Of a stretch of 64,000 nucleotides of DNA, positions 12,240 through 33,655 are shown one piece after another. The translations under genes and the position numbers were made by a program. This stretch comes from Larus michahellis. Lineage: Eukaryota; Chordata; Aves; Charadriiformes; Laridae. The stretch spans positions 19,405,419 to 19,469,418 of the forward strand of contig NC_133906.1 in NCBI RefSeq assembly GCF_964199755.1, read 5' to 3'. The notes beneath the pieces are model-generated. The model was not told the DNA's origin. It saw only the letters and a list, made by a program, of their open reading frames with translations, and ran no database searches. Positions within the stretch are counted from its first letter, which is position 1. Every line of letters starts with the position of its first letter.

Positions 12240-15200
12240 AGTCCCACTTTCAGAGCAGAAAAACTGGCTCTGCCGCCCGCCACGGGCAGCGCATGACACT
12301 GGGAACATGACCAGTCCCATTCGTGTCCGTGTCCGCAAGAGCCTCACTGACATTGCCTCTGGCGCAGGCAGGAGCAGAAAGACCTCCTGACCCTTTGCAA
12401 GCAAGCCAGGGCAGATCTGGAGGCTGCAGACATCCATGGGGACCAGCCCTGGGATGAGGGTGGGCACTGGGGACTCAATCCAGGAATGTGCTATGGTCAG
12501 GACCCTGTTTGAAGAAGAAAAGAGGGGATTTGGGGGTGTCCTTGAGACCAAGGTAGGTGGAACCTCCAGCATGTCCTTGCTCCCCGCTTGGTGGGAGGTA
12601 TCAGGCTGCTCCAGGAGGTCCAGGCAAGGCCAGACCAGGCAGAGCTCAGCACTCCCAGCTCCCTGCGATGCTTGTCCTTGCTGCTGGCTTTCACTCCAAC
12701 ATATCATTAAGCAAATGCCTGTCAGCAGAGAGCAGTTACGAGCAGGTCTAAACGCTTGCATAATGTGCTTCCCCCTCTAAAGCAATGCCCTCGTTTCCAC
12801 TAGCACCAATATGGGATAATAACAGTAACAATAAGTCAAGAAGGGCTTGTGTACCTGAAAGCTAATTTGTTTTCTCTACCTAATAAAAGGCATTACCTCT
12901 CCCGCAAGATTTGCCCCATTTAAAGCCTTCAACTCTACAACAAAGTTGCTCCCATAGTCATTTTACTTTAATTTACAGCATGCGTGGAGCCCCCTCCCAC
13001 CGAGCGAGACCGGGTAACTCACGCGGGGGGCAGGCAGCTGTACAGAAGTCACTGGTCCCAAAAACCTGGCCACGTCTGCCCCAGGCCTCCTCCACCAGAG
13101 CCTGCACCAGCCCCAGCTGTAGAGCAAGGGTCCCCTCCGCAGGTTTAGATCAGAAATAAGGGATGGGTTTTAAGGGCAAAGGTGGAAAAAACCTGGAAGA
13201 GCTCAGCCAAAATGTCGGCAGAGTCCCCGTTGCTGCCAATTTTACCATCGATGGCAGTGGTGCTTTCTAGCAGAGATGCTTCAGCTCATACACAAATCAT
13301 TCGGGGAACTCCCGGTGGCCAGAGCTCAGTCTGGGGGTAAACGATGGCAGCGATGCTGCCCGATCCCGGGGTGACACAGACGGGGAACTCAAGAGGCACA
13401 GGAGGTCAGTGGAGACAGGATGGGGCCCTGGGCTGGATCCAGGGAGGCTGTTTGGTGTCAGGACCAGCTGGCATCCACTCCCACTCCTCTGAGCAGCTCC
13501 TGCCACCACCTTAGGAAGATCCTCCCCCACAAACACCACGCTCAACCTCATTTTTAACTGGTGACCTCATTGCTCGCTCCCTGCCAGCCCCAGCCGGGCT
13601 CTCAGTACTCTGATGCGAGGAACCTAAGCCTGCAGCATCCTCCAGTTAGAGCAGCCCAGGGGACAGCCCTGCCATCGCTCCCTGGACACAGGGACACAAA
13701 GCATCACCCCGAGGCACTGGCTCTCAGGGACCATTCCAGCCATCTGGCCAGGCTGTAGCCATCGGCATCTGACAGCAGAGGGGCGGCTGCCACCACCCAC
13801 CCAGCAGGACAGCAGAGAGTGGCAGGTCCCAGCCCACAGACTGCACGGGCTCTGCTCTCTCCCTGCAGCAGGCACAAAGCTGCCCTTGAAGGAAGGAAAG
13901 GAACCTGCCAGCCAGACCCGAAACACCAGCACGGGGCCACCTCCAAGCTGCTGTCACAGTGCAGAGCTGCAAGGGACTAGCTACACTCCCCGAAAACATT
14001 AATTAGCACAGTACTGGGCACTTATGTCCTCCATTTCTGTGCCAAGAAGCCTTTGGCTACAGAAGATCAATCTCTCTGCTTAAATCATATCATCATAGAC
14101 CGCTGTTTATTTAGGATCCAGCGTGCACACCTGGGAAGGAAATGCCAGAACTCTCCTCCTCCTCCTGTTCCTCCTCATCCTGCCTCTGAGTCAGACCATT
14201 TAATTTGTGCTGTGGGTGACCTGGGACAGCTGTCCCCTTGCTCGGGGCCACCAGTGACAACATAGCTGCTGCTTCTTCCAAACAAGGACAACTGCTCATC
14301 CCGCCCGTGTCAGAGGTTTTGCTGCTCCTGAACGTGCGTGTTTTAATAATGAAAAATGAGTTCCCGGGAAGCTGGTTGGGCAAGGGCTGGGAGCAAGTCC
14401 CGAAATCCATCGGGAGGACCGAGCCTTTATGGTTTAAACCTTTCCACAGCAGCTGCCAGGAAGCAGCTTTTACAGCTGCAAGTAACAGAATCTCTCCCAA
14501 GGAAAGAAAATAATTGTGGAAGGCTTTTTTTTTTTTCCTCTCTTCCCCTCCAAGTCACTGCCAGCATCTCGGCGAACTCTTATCTATTCTCAGCCACCTC
14601 TCACCTCCCCAAACACTACCAGAAGTGCTCAAATTACTGCCAGCTCTCATTAGGTTCATGCACAAGGCAAGGCCGAGCAATAAGACCTCCAGACAGTTGG
14701 ATGCTGAATTCTGATGAATCCTTCGGGTAAGAAGATTTCAGCAGCTGTGGAACTGTTTCTGTTGGCGATCTCCTGCAGTCCTTGCGCGGGTACACAAGCA
14801 AAGCTGGTGCACATTTGGTTGTTGGCTGCTGTAATGAAATGTAGGTGGGCATATGACTGAAAGAATTACTGTCTGCATATTAAAAAAAAAAAATCACCTT
14901 ATTTCCTTTAGTTATTAAACTACTCTGCACTAAAGCACTGCAGGTGAGTGGAATTTATCTGCAAGAGCAGCAGCTGCTGCTTCATAAAACCCTGTTATCT
15001 TTATTTCATCTCTTCCGACATCTCTGTAGATTTTGGCTTTGCGGTAGGAGCAAAGCTGCCATTTTGCACTGATGCGGGAATTGGGAGCTCTCACCCCCCA
15101 GCCGGGGTTCAGAGCCCTTTTTCCCATGGGACGGTACCCTGTCCTGAGAACAGCCCCAGCCGTCCCGGCCCCAGGGCAGCACCCAGCCCTGCCCCGCAAA

Positions 15201-16100
15201 CCACAGTCAGGGCTGAGAAGAAAAAGACCAAAACCACGGTTAGTTCTTCTCATTTCATTCACGCCCATTGCTACCTTGATAGCTTTTATCTGAAATCATT
15301 GTCAAAATAAGTATTTTCTTTAATAATGCTATCAACCTAAAGAAGAAAAAAAAACAGTTTATTGTACTGCAAATTTTTTTTTTTTTTTACCCCAGACACA
15401 CTCCTTTCAAGTCTAGTTTTCTTTAAGATGCAAAAGAAGGCTCTCCCTTTAGAGATCTGATCAGTCTAACCAGGACTAAGGCAAGGCTTTTTCCATATAT
15501 ATAAAATCAGAGGAGCATTAGCCAAAAGGTATTCTAATAATAAAAAGACTTCTCTGCTGCACAAATAGAGCAGAAGAATGTTAAGCCTTCAGAACAGCAG
15601 AAATGTGCAAGACCTGCTAAAACCCGGAGGATTTTCAAAAGGGGGATTTGAGCATCATTGTTACCAATGAGCGAGCACAGAGGCAGGTGTGACACTCGGT
15701 CACCTCTGGTTAGCTGTTCCTGAAGTTCCATTTTAGCTGTGCATTTCTGCTCTTGTGATTCCAACGGAGGCTGCTCCCTCCCAATGGGCAGGCTCAAAAG
15801 ATAAAAATTGCAAAAAGGAACAAAGCAGGGAACTTTCACAGCACAAAGAAACAGATACCATATGTGGAGCAGCTTCTGAGACAAATTAGGACTCCCGCCA
15901 ACAGAACCAAATTGCTTCCTCTCCCCCTACTTTAATATACCTTCCAAGAAGAAGGAGCATGGCATTAGAGTGTTTTTACACAGAAACGCGAGAAAAGCAG
16001 TATCCGAGTTTGTGAACAGTCTGTGGCTGACATGTCAAGCTGCACGGAAAAAGGGGAGTCCTCCTGCTAAATTCTCTCATTAAATCTTCCAAACACAAAT
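12240..16100. other. Intergenic stretch, no gene supported
   Basis: Open frames here (for example on the minus strand at 12198-12761 and 13297-13551) have low-complexity, non-conserved-looking products with no matching splice sites. The stretch becomes AT-richer towards 15-16 kb, where it approaches the 3' side of FAM114A2. Minus-strand AATAAA hexamers occur near 15360, 15002 and 14108 and could be distal ends of FAM114A2. Confidence 0.55.
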
Positions 16101-16123
16101 CAATCCCTTTTAGCCAGTTCTCA

Positions 16124-16129
16124 TTTATT
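16124..16129 (-). terminator. Candidate poly(A) signal for FAM114A2
   Basis: TTTATT on the plus strand reads AATAAA on the minus strand, about 720 nt beyond the FAM114A2 stop codon. It would give a 3' UTR of roughly 0.75 kb. Another AATAAA overlaps the stop codon itself at 16848-16853, so the true end cannot be fixed from sequence alone. Confidence 0.4.
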
Positions 16130-16847
16130 GCTATAAAGCAAAGTACCCACATTCTTAGGGCCAGATCAGCATTTTCCCAGCTCGTGCTGAAGCAAGCACT
16201 CTGCAAGAGAATGAGAAACAGCACCCTAGTGAGAGTCCCTGTCCCACATCCCTGAGTCATTAACAGACATCTTCAGGAAGCCAGGGCTTCGCTTCACAAA
16301 CAGCAGCTTGATAAGGAATCCCCTCTGCTGTATTCTTTCCAGCCTAGAAACCGCAAGGTTCATAATCATAAATATTTGCCTTTTCTTGCACCTCCTACGC
16401 AATATTCATTTCAAGACCAATGCAGAGCTATCAGGAACCCAATTATGTCCCTCCGACTTAAAAATCACACCATGATTTTAGCTAACTCTTTAACTAGCCA
16501 GCTGCTACTCTTTTCTCCGGCACTGTCTTCACAGTCCAGAGAGCTTCTCCAAAGAGCTTGTTAACGCATATAGCAGAGGGATTTCAGTGAAAAGATACAG
16601 ACAGTCCATGAAAACAGAGAAGCAATCTGCACTTTAGGTCTGTCACGCTGTCCACCAGCCTGGACTAAGCTAATCACATCTCACAATGTGCTGCAAGAGC
16701 TGTCATTGCCAGACTGCATTTAATCACTGTTCTTGCAGCAGCAGCGATCAGAGTTAATCTTTTTCCCTTTAATAAGAGCCATTACATCATTCTCCAGCAT
16801 GGAAACTATGAAGTGGGAAGGTCAAAAAGTTCTTAATTAGAAGGATT

Positions 16848-25061
<8,214 letters not shown>

Positions 25062-25949
25062 GACTATGAACATCCGTAGTAAAATAATCACTCCCTTGTA
25101 CACTTTGACATTAGTTCAAAAGCATCACATTTGTGTTTTAAATAATTAAACACAACTAAGATAGAAATTCCTTTATGTTGCCACTCGTACCCGCACAAAC
25201 AGATTATGTTTTTAAGGGAATGTGTACAATGAGTTACATCTGACTAGAAGAAATGTCACACTTGGAAGTTTAAAGTCCCACAGAAACATCCCACAGAAAC
25301 ACGTGGCTTTATCTAACAGACACACCCTCTCCGCAGGAAAGGAACAGGTTGCTAACTCTGAAAAGCAAATGCAAGGTACAAAAGATCCTCAGATAATTAA
25401 ATCCATGACTTGCTTCACCAAAAAAAAGCCGAAACAAATTGCTTGGGACAGCTGCTTTGAAGGGTTTCAGATACGAATGAGGATAGTTGTCAGAATGCCA
25501 AGCAGGTAGGGAGGCAGTGACTGGTTCGCTTTTGTATTTAGGGCTCAGCTTCGCCAGGGTGTTAATGCCACCCAGGATTTGAAATGTGCTCCAGCTGCCA
25601 CAAACACCAGCCCTGACATCGCCCGTTGGGGATGACAGTACCCACGCACAGGGCTGCCATGCTGCAGCCTGCTCACGGGGCAGGGGGTTCTCCCTCCCGG
25701 CAGCGGCACTTCACCAGCTCCGGGGCAGTAACGTGAAGGCAGCAGCAGGCAAGGACAGGCAGGGCATCCCCCAGCCCCCCGCCATTGAGCAGCATCCCCA
25801 GAGAGGCGACCTCTGATGCAGTCGGGGGAGTTACCCCCAGGAACGTGATTTTCTTGGCTTTAAGTGAAGGAATAGGGCAGCAGCCGCGATGGAAAGGGCA
25901 GTTCTGGGTGACAGACAGGGGACCCCCACCCTGTTTCCCCGGGACCCCC

Positions 25950-26255
25950 CCGCAGCACCCCCAAACCTGCCTGGCCATCGCCAGCTCCCCCGGCCCCCCA
26001 CCGGGCCTGTCCTCACCCGGGGCTCCCCCTGCACCCCTCAGCCCTGGGGGTCTCCCTGTGCCTCCGCTTCCCTGGCAGACCCCCAGGGCCCCACAACCTC
26101 CATATGGGACTGTCTGCCCCACAGGGGACCCCCGAGTGCCCACAACCTGCCCACGGGACTCCCCTGCCCCACAGGGGACGCCGGGTGCTCCAAACCGCGT
26201 CCCCGCCAGGATTCCTTGCCCCACAGCGGACCCACAGCTGCCCACAACCCTCCCA

Positions 26256-26301
<46 letters not shown>

Positions 26302-26500
26302 TACATACGGGACACCCTGCCCTACAGCGCACCTCCGTGTACCCACAACCCCCTCATGGGGCTCCCTGCTCCACAAGGGACCCCCATATGCCCCAAAGTC
26401 CACCCCCCCGCCCAGGGCTCCATGCCCCACAGGGGACCCACAGGTGCCCCAAAGCCCCCTCCCCTTGGGGGCTCCTCGTCCCACAGAAGGCCCCTTCAAG
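25950..26500 (-). repeat. About 50-bp minisatellite in FAM114A2 intron 1
   Basis: The block CCCCACAGGGGACCC, or variants of it, recurs near 26118, 26168, 26218, 26320, 26370, 26428 and 26480, with spacings of about 50-57 bp except where an (AC)n run intervenes. Units share GGGCTCC, CTGCCCCACAGGGGACC and TGCCCACAACC blocks. The GC-rich tandem structure explains why long open frames occur in several frames at once here. None is a gene. Confidence 0.75.
26259..26297 (+). repeat. (AC)n microsatellite
   Basis: An uninterrupted AC run of about 39 bp, followed by AAACATACATACG. It sits between two minisatellite units in FAM114A2 intron 1. Confidence 0.95.
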
Positions 26501-26568
26501 CCCCTTGTGCCCCCGGCCCTCCGAAGACCCGCTCCGCTGTCCCATCCCCGGTCTCGGTGCCGCCTCAC

Positions 26569-26680
26569 CCGCCAGCATGGACCAGGCCGGGCCGCCAGCT
26601 CCGCGCTGCCCCCGCCAGGCGGACCTTAACCATCGAGATCAGGCGCAGAGCGGCACTGGCCGGCTGACCCCGGAAGTGCG
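26569..26680 (-). other. FAM114A2 non-coding first exon (approximate)
   Basis: A good minus-strand donor, CTGGCGG before GTGAGG, ends this exon at 26569. The 5' limit is not visible and is set near the ETS-like sites. The exon carries an ATG at 26578 that reads in frame through the splice into MSEKD, so a slightly longer N-terminus (MLAV before MSEKD) is possible. Its start context is weak. Confidence 0.5.
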
Positions 26681-27000
26681 GCCCAGCCCGGAAGGGCGCG
26701 TGGGGAAGCAGTTCCGTGGCGGCGGGGCCGGTGGCGGCGGAGTGCGGTGGGACGGGTCCGGCCACTCTCTTCCCGGTGAGAGCCGCGTACCCCTACCTCA
26801 CCGCGTCACTGTGACGTCAGGTGTTACCTGGCGACGTCAGAGTTGGGGGGGAGCGACGCGCAGGCCCTCCCCGCTGCTGCGGGAGGCGTCGGGGGCCCGT
26901 GTCTTAGGGGCTGTTTTGGCATGGAGGTGCGGACGGGGAGGGGTAAAGCGGTATTCTGGTGTGATGTCAGACCCGTGTGACGTCAGGCCCATGAGGCCTG
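26600..27000. promoter_or_regulatory. Shared CpG-island promoter of FAM114A2 and MFAP3
   Basis: This CpG-dense stretch lies between the first exons of two divergently transcribed genes. There is no TATA box. ETS-type cores CCGGAAGTG (26670-26678) and CCGGAAG (26688-26694) lie in the middle, as is common in bidirectional housekeeping promoters. CRE palindromes TGACGTCA lie at 26812-26819 and 26978-26985, with a one-base variant at 26832-26839. Start sites are inferred, not seen. Confidence 0.75.
26690..26775 (+). other. MFAP3 non-coding first exon (approximate)
   Basis: The donor TTCCCG before GTGAGAG fixes the 3' edge at 26775. The 5' edge is inferred from the CpG island and ETS-like sites. 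It would splice to the exon beginning at 31056. Confidence 0.5.
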
Positions 27001-30000
27001 CGTTACCTCAGAGGTACGTCGTGTTTTCCTGAGCAGCTCGGCTTGAGCGGGGTATTTCCACGAGGGAACCCAGGCGTGTGTGGGGCCGGGGCTGCTGGGG
27101 ACAAGGTTTCTGTGCTGTGGAGTTTTGTCCCCTGTTTTTTTTTTTTATAGCCAATAATAGGGAAAAAAAAAAGATTGTTTTGGCGGTCAGGCCATCCCGT
27201 GTCCTTCGTTCATTACCCGGTGACATGCCAGGCAGCCACAGGACCACACACAGGGCAGAACACTGTGTCCCCTAAGGCAGTGCCCGCGGACGAGGTCGGC
27301 CCAGGTCTCATGGAGGTTTGCTCCCCACGTCGGTGCTTGGACTGTGGGTGCAGCTGCTCCCTGCAGAGCCTTCGCTGGTGCCAGCAGAGGGTGAACCCTC
27401 CCTGCTGCCTCTCCTGCTCTGGGAATGCATCTCTTGTCAAGCCTACAACATCTGTTTTCGTAAGCTCTCTAGGAGTCTTCAGGGCTTGGCCACACGTGGC
27501 TCTCTGATTTGAAAGAAGGTCAGAGGGGCCTCACAAGGTTGTCACAGCAGCCTTATCGCTGCAAGACATCACACTGCTAGTAGGAAGGCGTGCTCTGTGC
27601 AAGAGTGATCCATTTAGATCTATTTAGTGCACGTTATTATCCATTAGCGTGTTGGAGATGCCAGAAAACATTTCCACGTCATGTGCCAGAAGTGGCAGTT
27701 GGGTAGAACAGTCTGTGGTCTGTCTGGTGTGTCTCTGTTTATTGCTTCGCTTTTCTCCAGGTATGAAATGATGTTATAAGCAGTGAATGTGAAGCCATAT
27801 GACCTGCAACCTCTTGGGCCTCAATTTTGCAGTGCCTTATAAATATGTGTACTTTTAAGTACTATCAGTACTTCCATGGACCTCAGTGGGACTACTTATA
27901 GTGCTTTAAGTTAAACACAGATACACTTTTTCAGGATAAGAGCCAAAGATGACTCATACAAGTGTATGCATCACGGATTTTTATCTTTCCACCACTATTT
28001 GTTGTTACAACTTATGGTTCAATAAAGGTTAAATATGTAGAGCTCAACTTCAGGTTCAGTTGTAAAATAGCCAGTTTATATTCCTCACATTTCATCTTGC
28101 TTGGGCTTAATGCTTTCTTGAAGAATTGTGGTGTTGGCACTGCTCACGCTTTATCCTTTTTCAGTCCTTTATCAGCTCCAGCAGCTGTTTTGCATAAGTG
28201 TGATGGTTGAAGAATGTGGATTTCGCAGATCGTTTTATTTTTCTGAGCACTCGTCAGTGAGAGATCATTGTCTGCTTAGCAATAATGGCTTTTCCAAGAG
28301 CAAAATGTGACAAACAATTTCTAATAAATCAGCCCTCGAAGAGTTTAATAGTAAAATTCAATGACCCATCACCAATGTTTTATACATTATGCAAGCTCAG
28401 TGCAAATATAGTGGAGAGTATATGCAATTACTGAAGATAATTATCTTATTCTTATGAGGGGAAAATGTTGCTGACTATTTCTTGTGTTAAATAATTGACT
28501 GAGGTTCCTAATGTCATTTTAGGAGGAGTGTCACAGATGCTTGGAAATCTAACAATTTAAATTTAATAATTTAAGATGACAATAACTCAGGCAAAGTACA
28601 GGAGGTACTGGAATTATTCTCTAATAAATCTAAAACATTATTAGTTGGGAGGTTATTGTTTTGGAAGACAAAGTTATTCTGTGCGTTTGATTAGATACTG
28701 AAGATGAGGGTTTGACTTCACTGCAGAGCTATCATCAGTTGTAACTGCATCAAATGCTGTGAAGTCAAGTCCCAGTGCATGCAAAAGCCATTAAGTGCGG
28801 TGGCATTTTTAACTGAAGGCAGCTGGGTTGTGGAGCGATGTATGCTGAATATCTGCAACCACAGCACCTCACTTGCTAGCGCAAGCGGTGACAGACACTC
28901 AAATGGCAGCACTGGCAATCCAAATGTCAGTGGTCTACAAACTGCTAACGATCCACAGCCTGCCTTTAAGGTGACCCAAGTTGTCATCAGCCTTCTGAAG
29001 GCTCTGAAACCCTCAGAAAATACTAGGAATCTAAAAAAGGAAGGCTGAAACCACTCCTTCAAACAGAAGATTAGTTGTTGATCAACTAATCGGTACTGGG
29101 TTTTTTTCAGACCTGTGCAGTCAATGTGGCTGGGATATTCTTCTTCACAGGCAGCAGGACTCAGTAGCACTGAAGTGTGACTGTTGGAAAACAGGAATGA
29201 AAGAGGCCTTGGTATATTTTTAACTGTTTAGCTGTGGGAAAGTAGCTTCTTCAGCGGTATAATTGATTTCTGAGCGTTGGTCTCAAATAAGCGGACAAGA
29301 GGCATGATAGAAAAAAGAGTGGGGCCAACTAAAGAAACAAAACGAGGGCAGATGAAGGGATTGCTGTTTACAAGGAAACAAGTAGAGGGCCTGTTTTCCA
29401 GTTTCTCTTGCAGGATTCACTGGGTGAGTTGGTTAGTCAAGCTTGAAGGAGAGTTGGACGCAGCTGTCTTATTTGTTAAACTGATTTTGGCAATAGCTGC
29501 AACAGAAATGGGTCAGATACACGTTTCTCATCAGATGTCAAGTCTGGGATCTGGTTTGGCCTCTGGCAAATTATCTTTAACTGAAAAAAATTCCATCTGG
29601 GTAGTGTGCTATCAGCAAGTTTTCCTGTTCCTGAATAAGCTTAATTTTTCTCTGCTGAAAAGACAATTACTACAAATCACCTGTATTTATTTATATTATT
29701 TTTCATAAATTATAAGATTTCTATCTGCTTTAGGCAGTGATAACGAGAAGTGTCTGCATTATTTATTAAGAAAATGTATTCCTTTGTATTGTGTTATTTA
29801 TGAAATTCAACTCCGCTAGCATTTGTTATTGGTAGAAGGCAAGATGATAGTTTGAAGTCACACAGTCAATGGGATGAAGTGAGATGTTCTTTAAGATAAC
29901 ATTTTGGCCTGGGGCTTCTGTACTTTGTAAATTGTTTTTTAGGGTTCTGGTGCAGTCTAGATGGAATCATAACTTCAGGGAATGCATATTGGATTAGAAA

Positions 30001-31055
30001 TTTTCTTGAATGAGGCTTCCAGGAAAATTGATTGCAGATTTTCTCTTATTGGTGTCATCTCATTTTGTTAGAAGTTGGTTTTATTCTGGCTTTTAAAAAA
30101 GAAAAATCCTTGTGAGCAAAGAATATAAAATTAAAGGCTGTATCCTAATGTCTTAAAAATCTTTTGTGCACAATAATTTGAAGAGTGTGAAATCTGTCCC
30201 TAGACAAAAACAATTTTTCAAATTGCAGTGAAGTACGGGGCAGAATTTAGGTAGAAAAGATGATAAACAAGGTATAACCACTCAGATGCAGCAGCATAAA
30301 GAAAAAGATTTTCAATAGGAGCATATTGTAAAACAAACAAGAAAAAAAAGAGGCAGAGTTATAAAATGCAATATCAACAAGATAGATTGCAAAAAAGGAA
30401 GTATATTTAGACATCAGTGCCCTGATATTCAGAAAGGGACTTCCTCTCTGTTGCTCTAGATAACTAACACAAGAAACTAGAAGCGTATTATGTAGTACTT
30501 AGACATCTAACACTGACCGTGCCTCTAAAATCAAGTAAGTAGATGTATAAATGCTAAAAATCAGGTTTGTGAGTGCTTTGGTTTTTTCTAGATGCTAAAT
30601 GAAAGACTGACTTTAGGAAATCAGGGCTTAAAAGCACTGATATTGATGGGGAGGGAGGCAGAAATTATGTCCTTTTTCTTGCTTTTCTTCCTGTATTAAG
30701 TGAAGCACTTTTTCTCTGTTAATAAATGCAGAATCCACTTTCTGACCCTAAAGATAGTTATGCATTTTAAGTAGTCTGAACGATTTGTTCTTTTTTAAAA
30801 ACGTTTTTCCCCTTAATGATTATTGTTTCTGAGATTATTTATTTGGATGGGAAGATGAACAGCTGGAGGACCGAAGGTTGTGCTAGTGCCCCCTTACCCG
30901 TGTTTCATTACTGTGTTCTGAGCAAAGCTCTGATTTGGAATCTCTCGGCTGACAGTTTATATTATGCTAATCGAAATCTGTTTACTGGAAATGAAATTTG
31001 AATATGCTGTAAGCTTGCTGTCAATAAACTTAATTCTTTTTCTTTTTTTTTCCAG
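26776..31055 (+). other. MFAP3 intron 1
   Basis: About 4.3 kb with no gene of its own. It begins with two CRE palindromes and one near-match (26812-26985), then becomes AT-rich. A short hairpin with 9-bp arms lies at 29069-29091. The open frames at 28718-29170 (minus) and 28779-29048 (plus) overlap each other and resemble no family I know. Confidence 0.7.
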
Positions 31056-31233
31056 TTGGATTTCCAGTTTCCATTTCTGATATTGATGGTCTTGAAAGTG
31101 CATTTGGATCCAAGACGTTTTCTATCGCTGAATCAAGAGCCTTCTCTCTTATCTCAGAGCAATACAGACAGCCTAATATCATATGACCTCATTTCTCCAA
31201 ATTAAATGAAAAAGGAATTTTCTGTAGCTTTCC
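31056..31233 (+). promoter_or_regulatory. MFAP3 5' UTR in exon 2, with upstream ORFs
   Basis: The exon starts after a T-rich tract ending TTTTCCAG. Three upstream ATGs precede the main start. ATG at 31086 opens a 39-codon ORF that ends at 31205. ATG at 31183 opens an 8-codon ORF that ends at 31209. ATG at 31206 opens a frame that overlaps the main ATG. Such ORFs usually lower translation of the main frame. Confidence 0.7.

Positions 31234-33655
<2,422 letters not shown>

Noticed and set aside
12198-12761. A 187-codon minus-strand frame
   Set aside because: The product has no recognisable domain and is not supported by splice sites at its ends. It partly overlaps the weak exon candidate in another frame.
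25785-27032. A 415-codon open frame on the plus strand, with 246- and 187-codon frames overlapping it
   Set aside because: It runs through the minisatellite, the (AC)n array and the shared promoter. All three frames are open because the DNA is GC-rich and repetitive, and the products are Pro/Gly/His low complexity.
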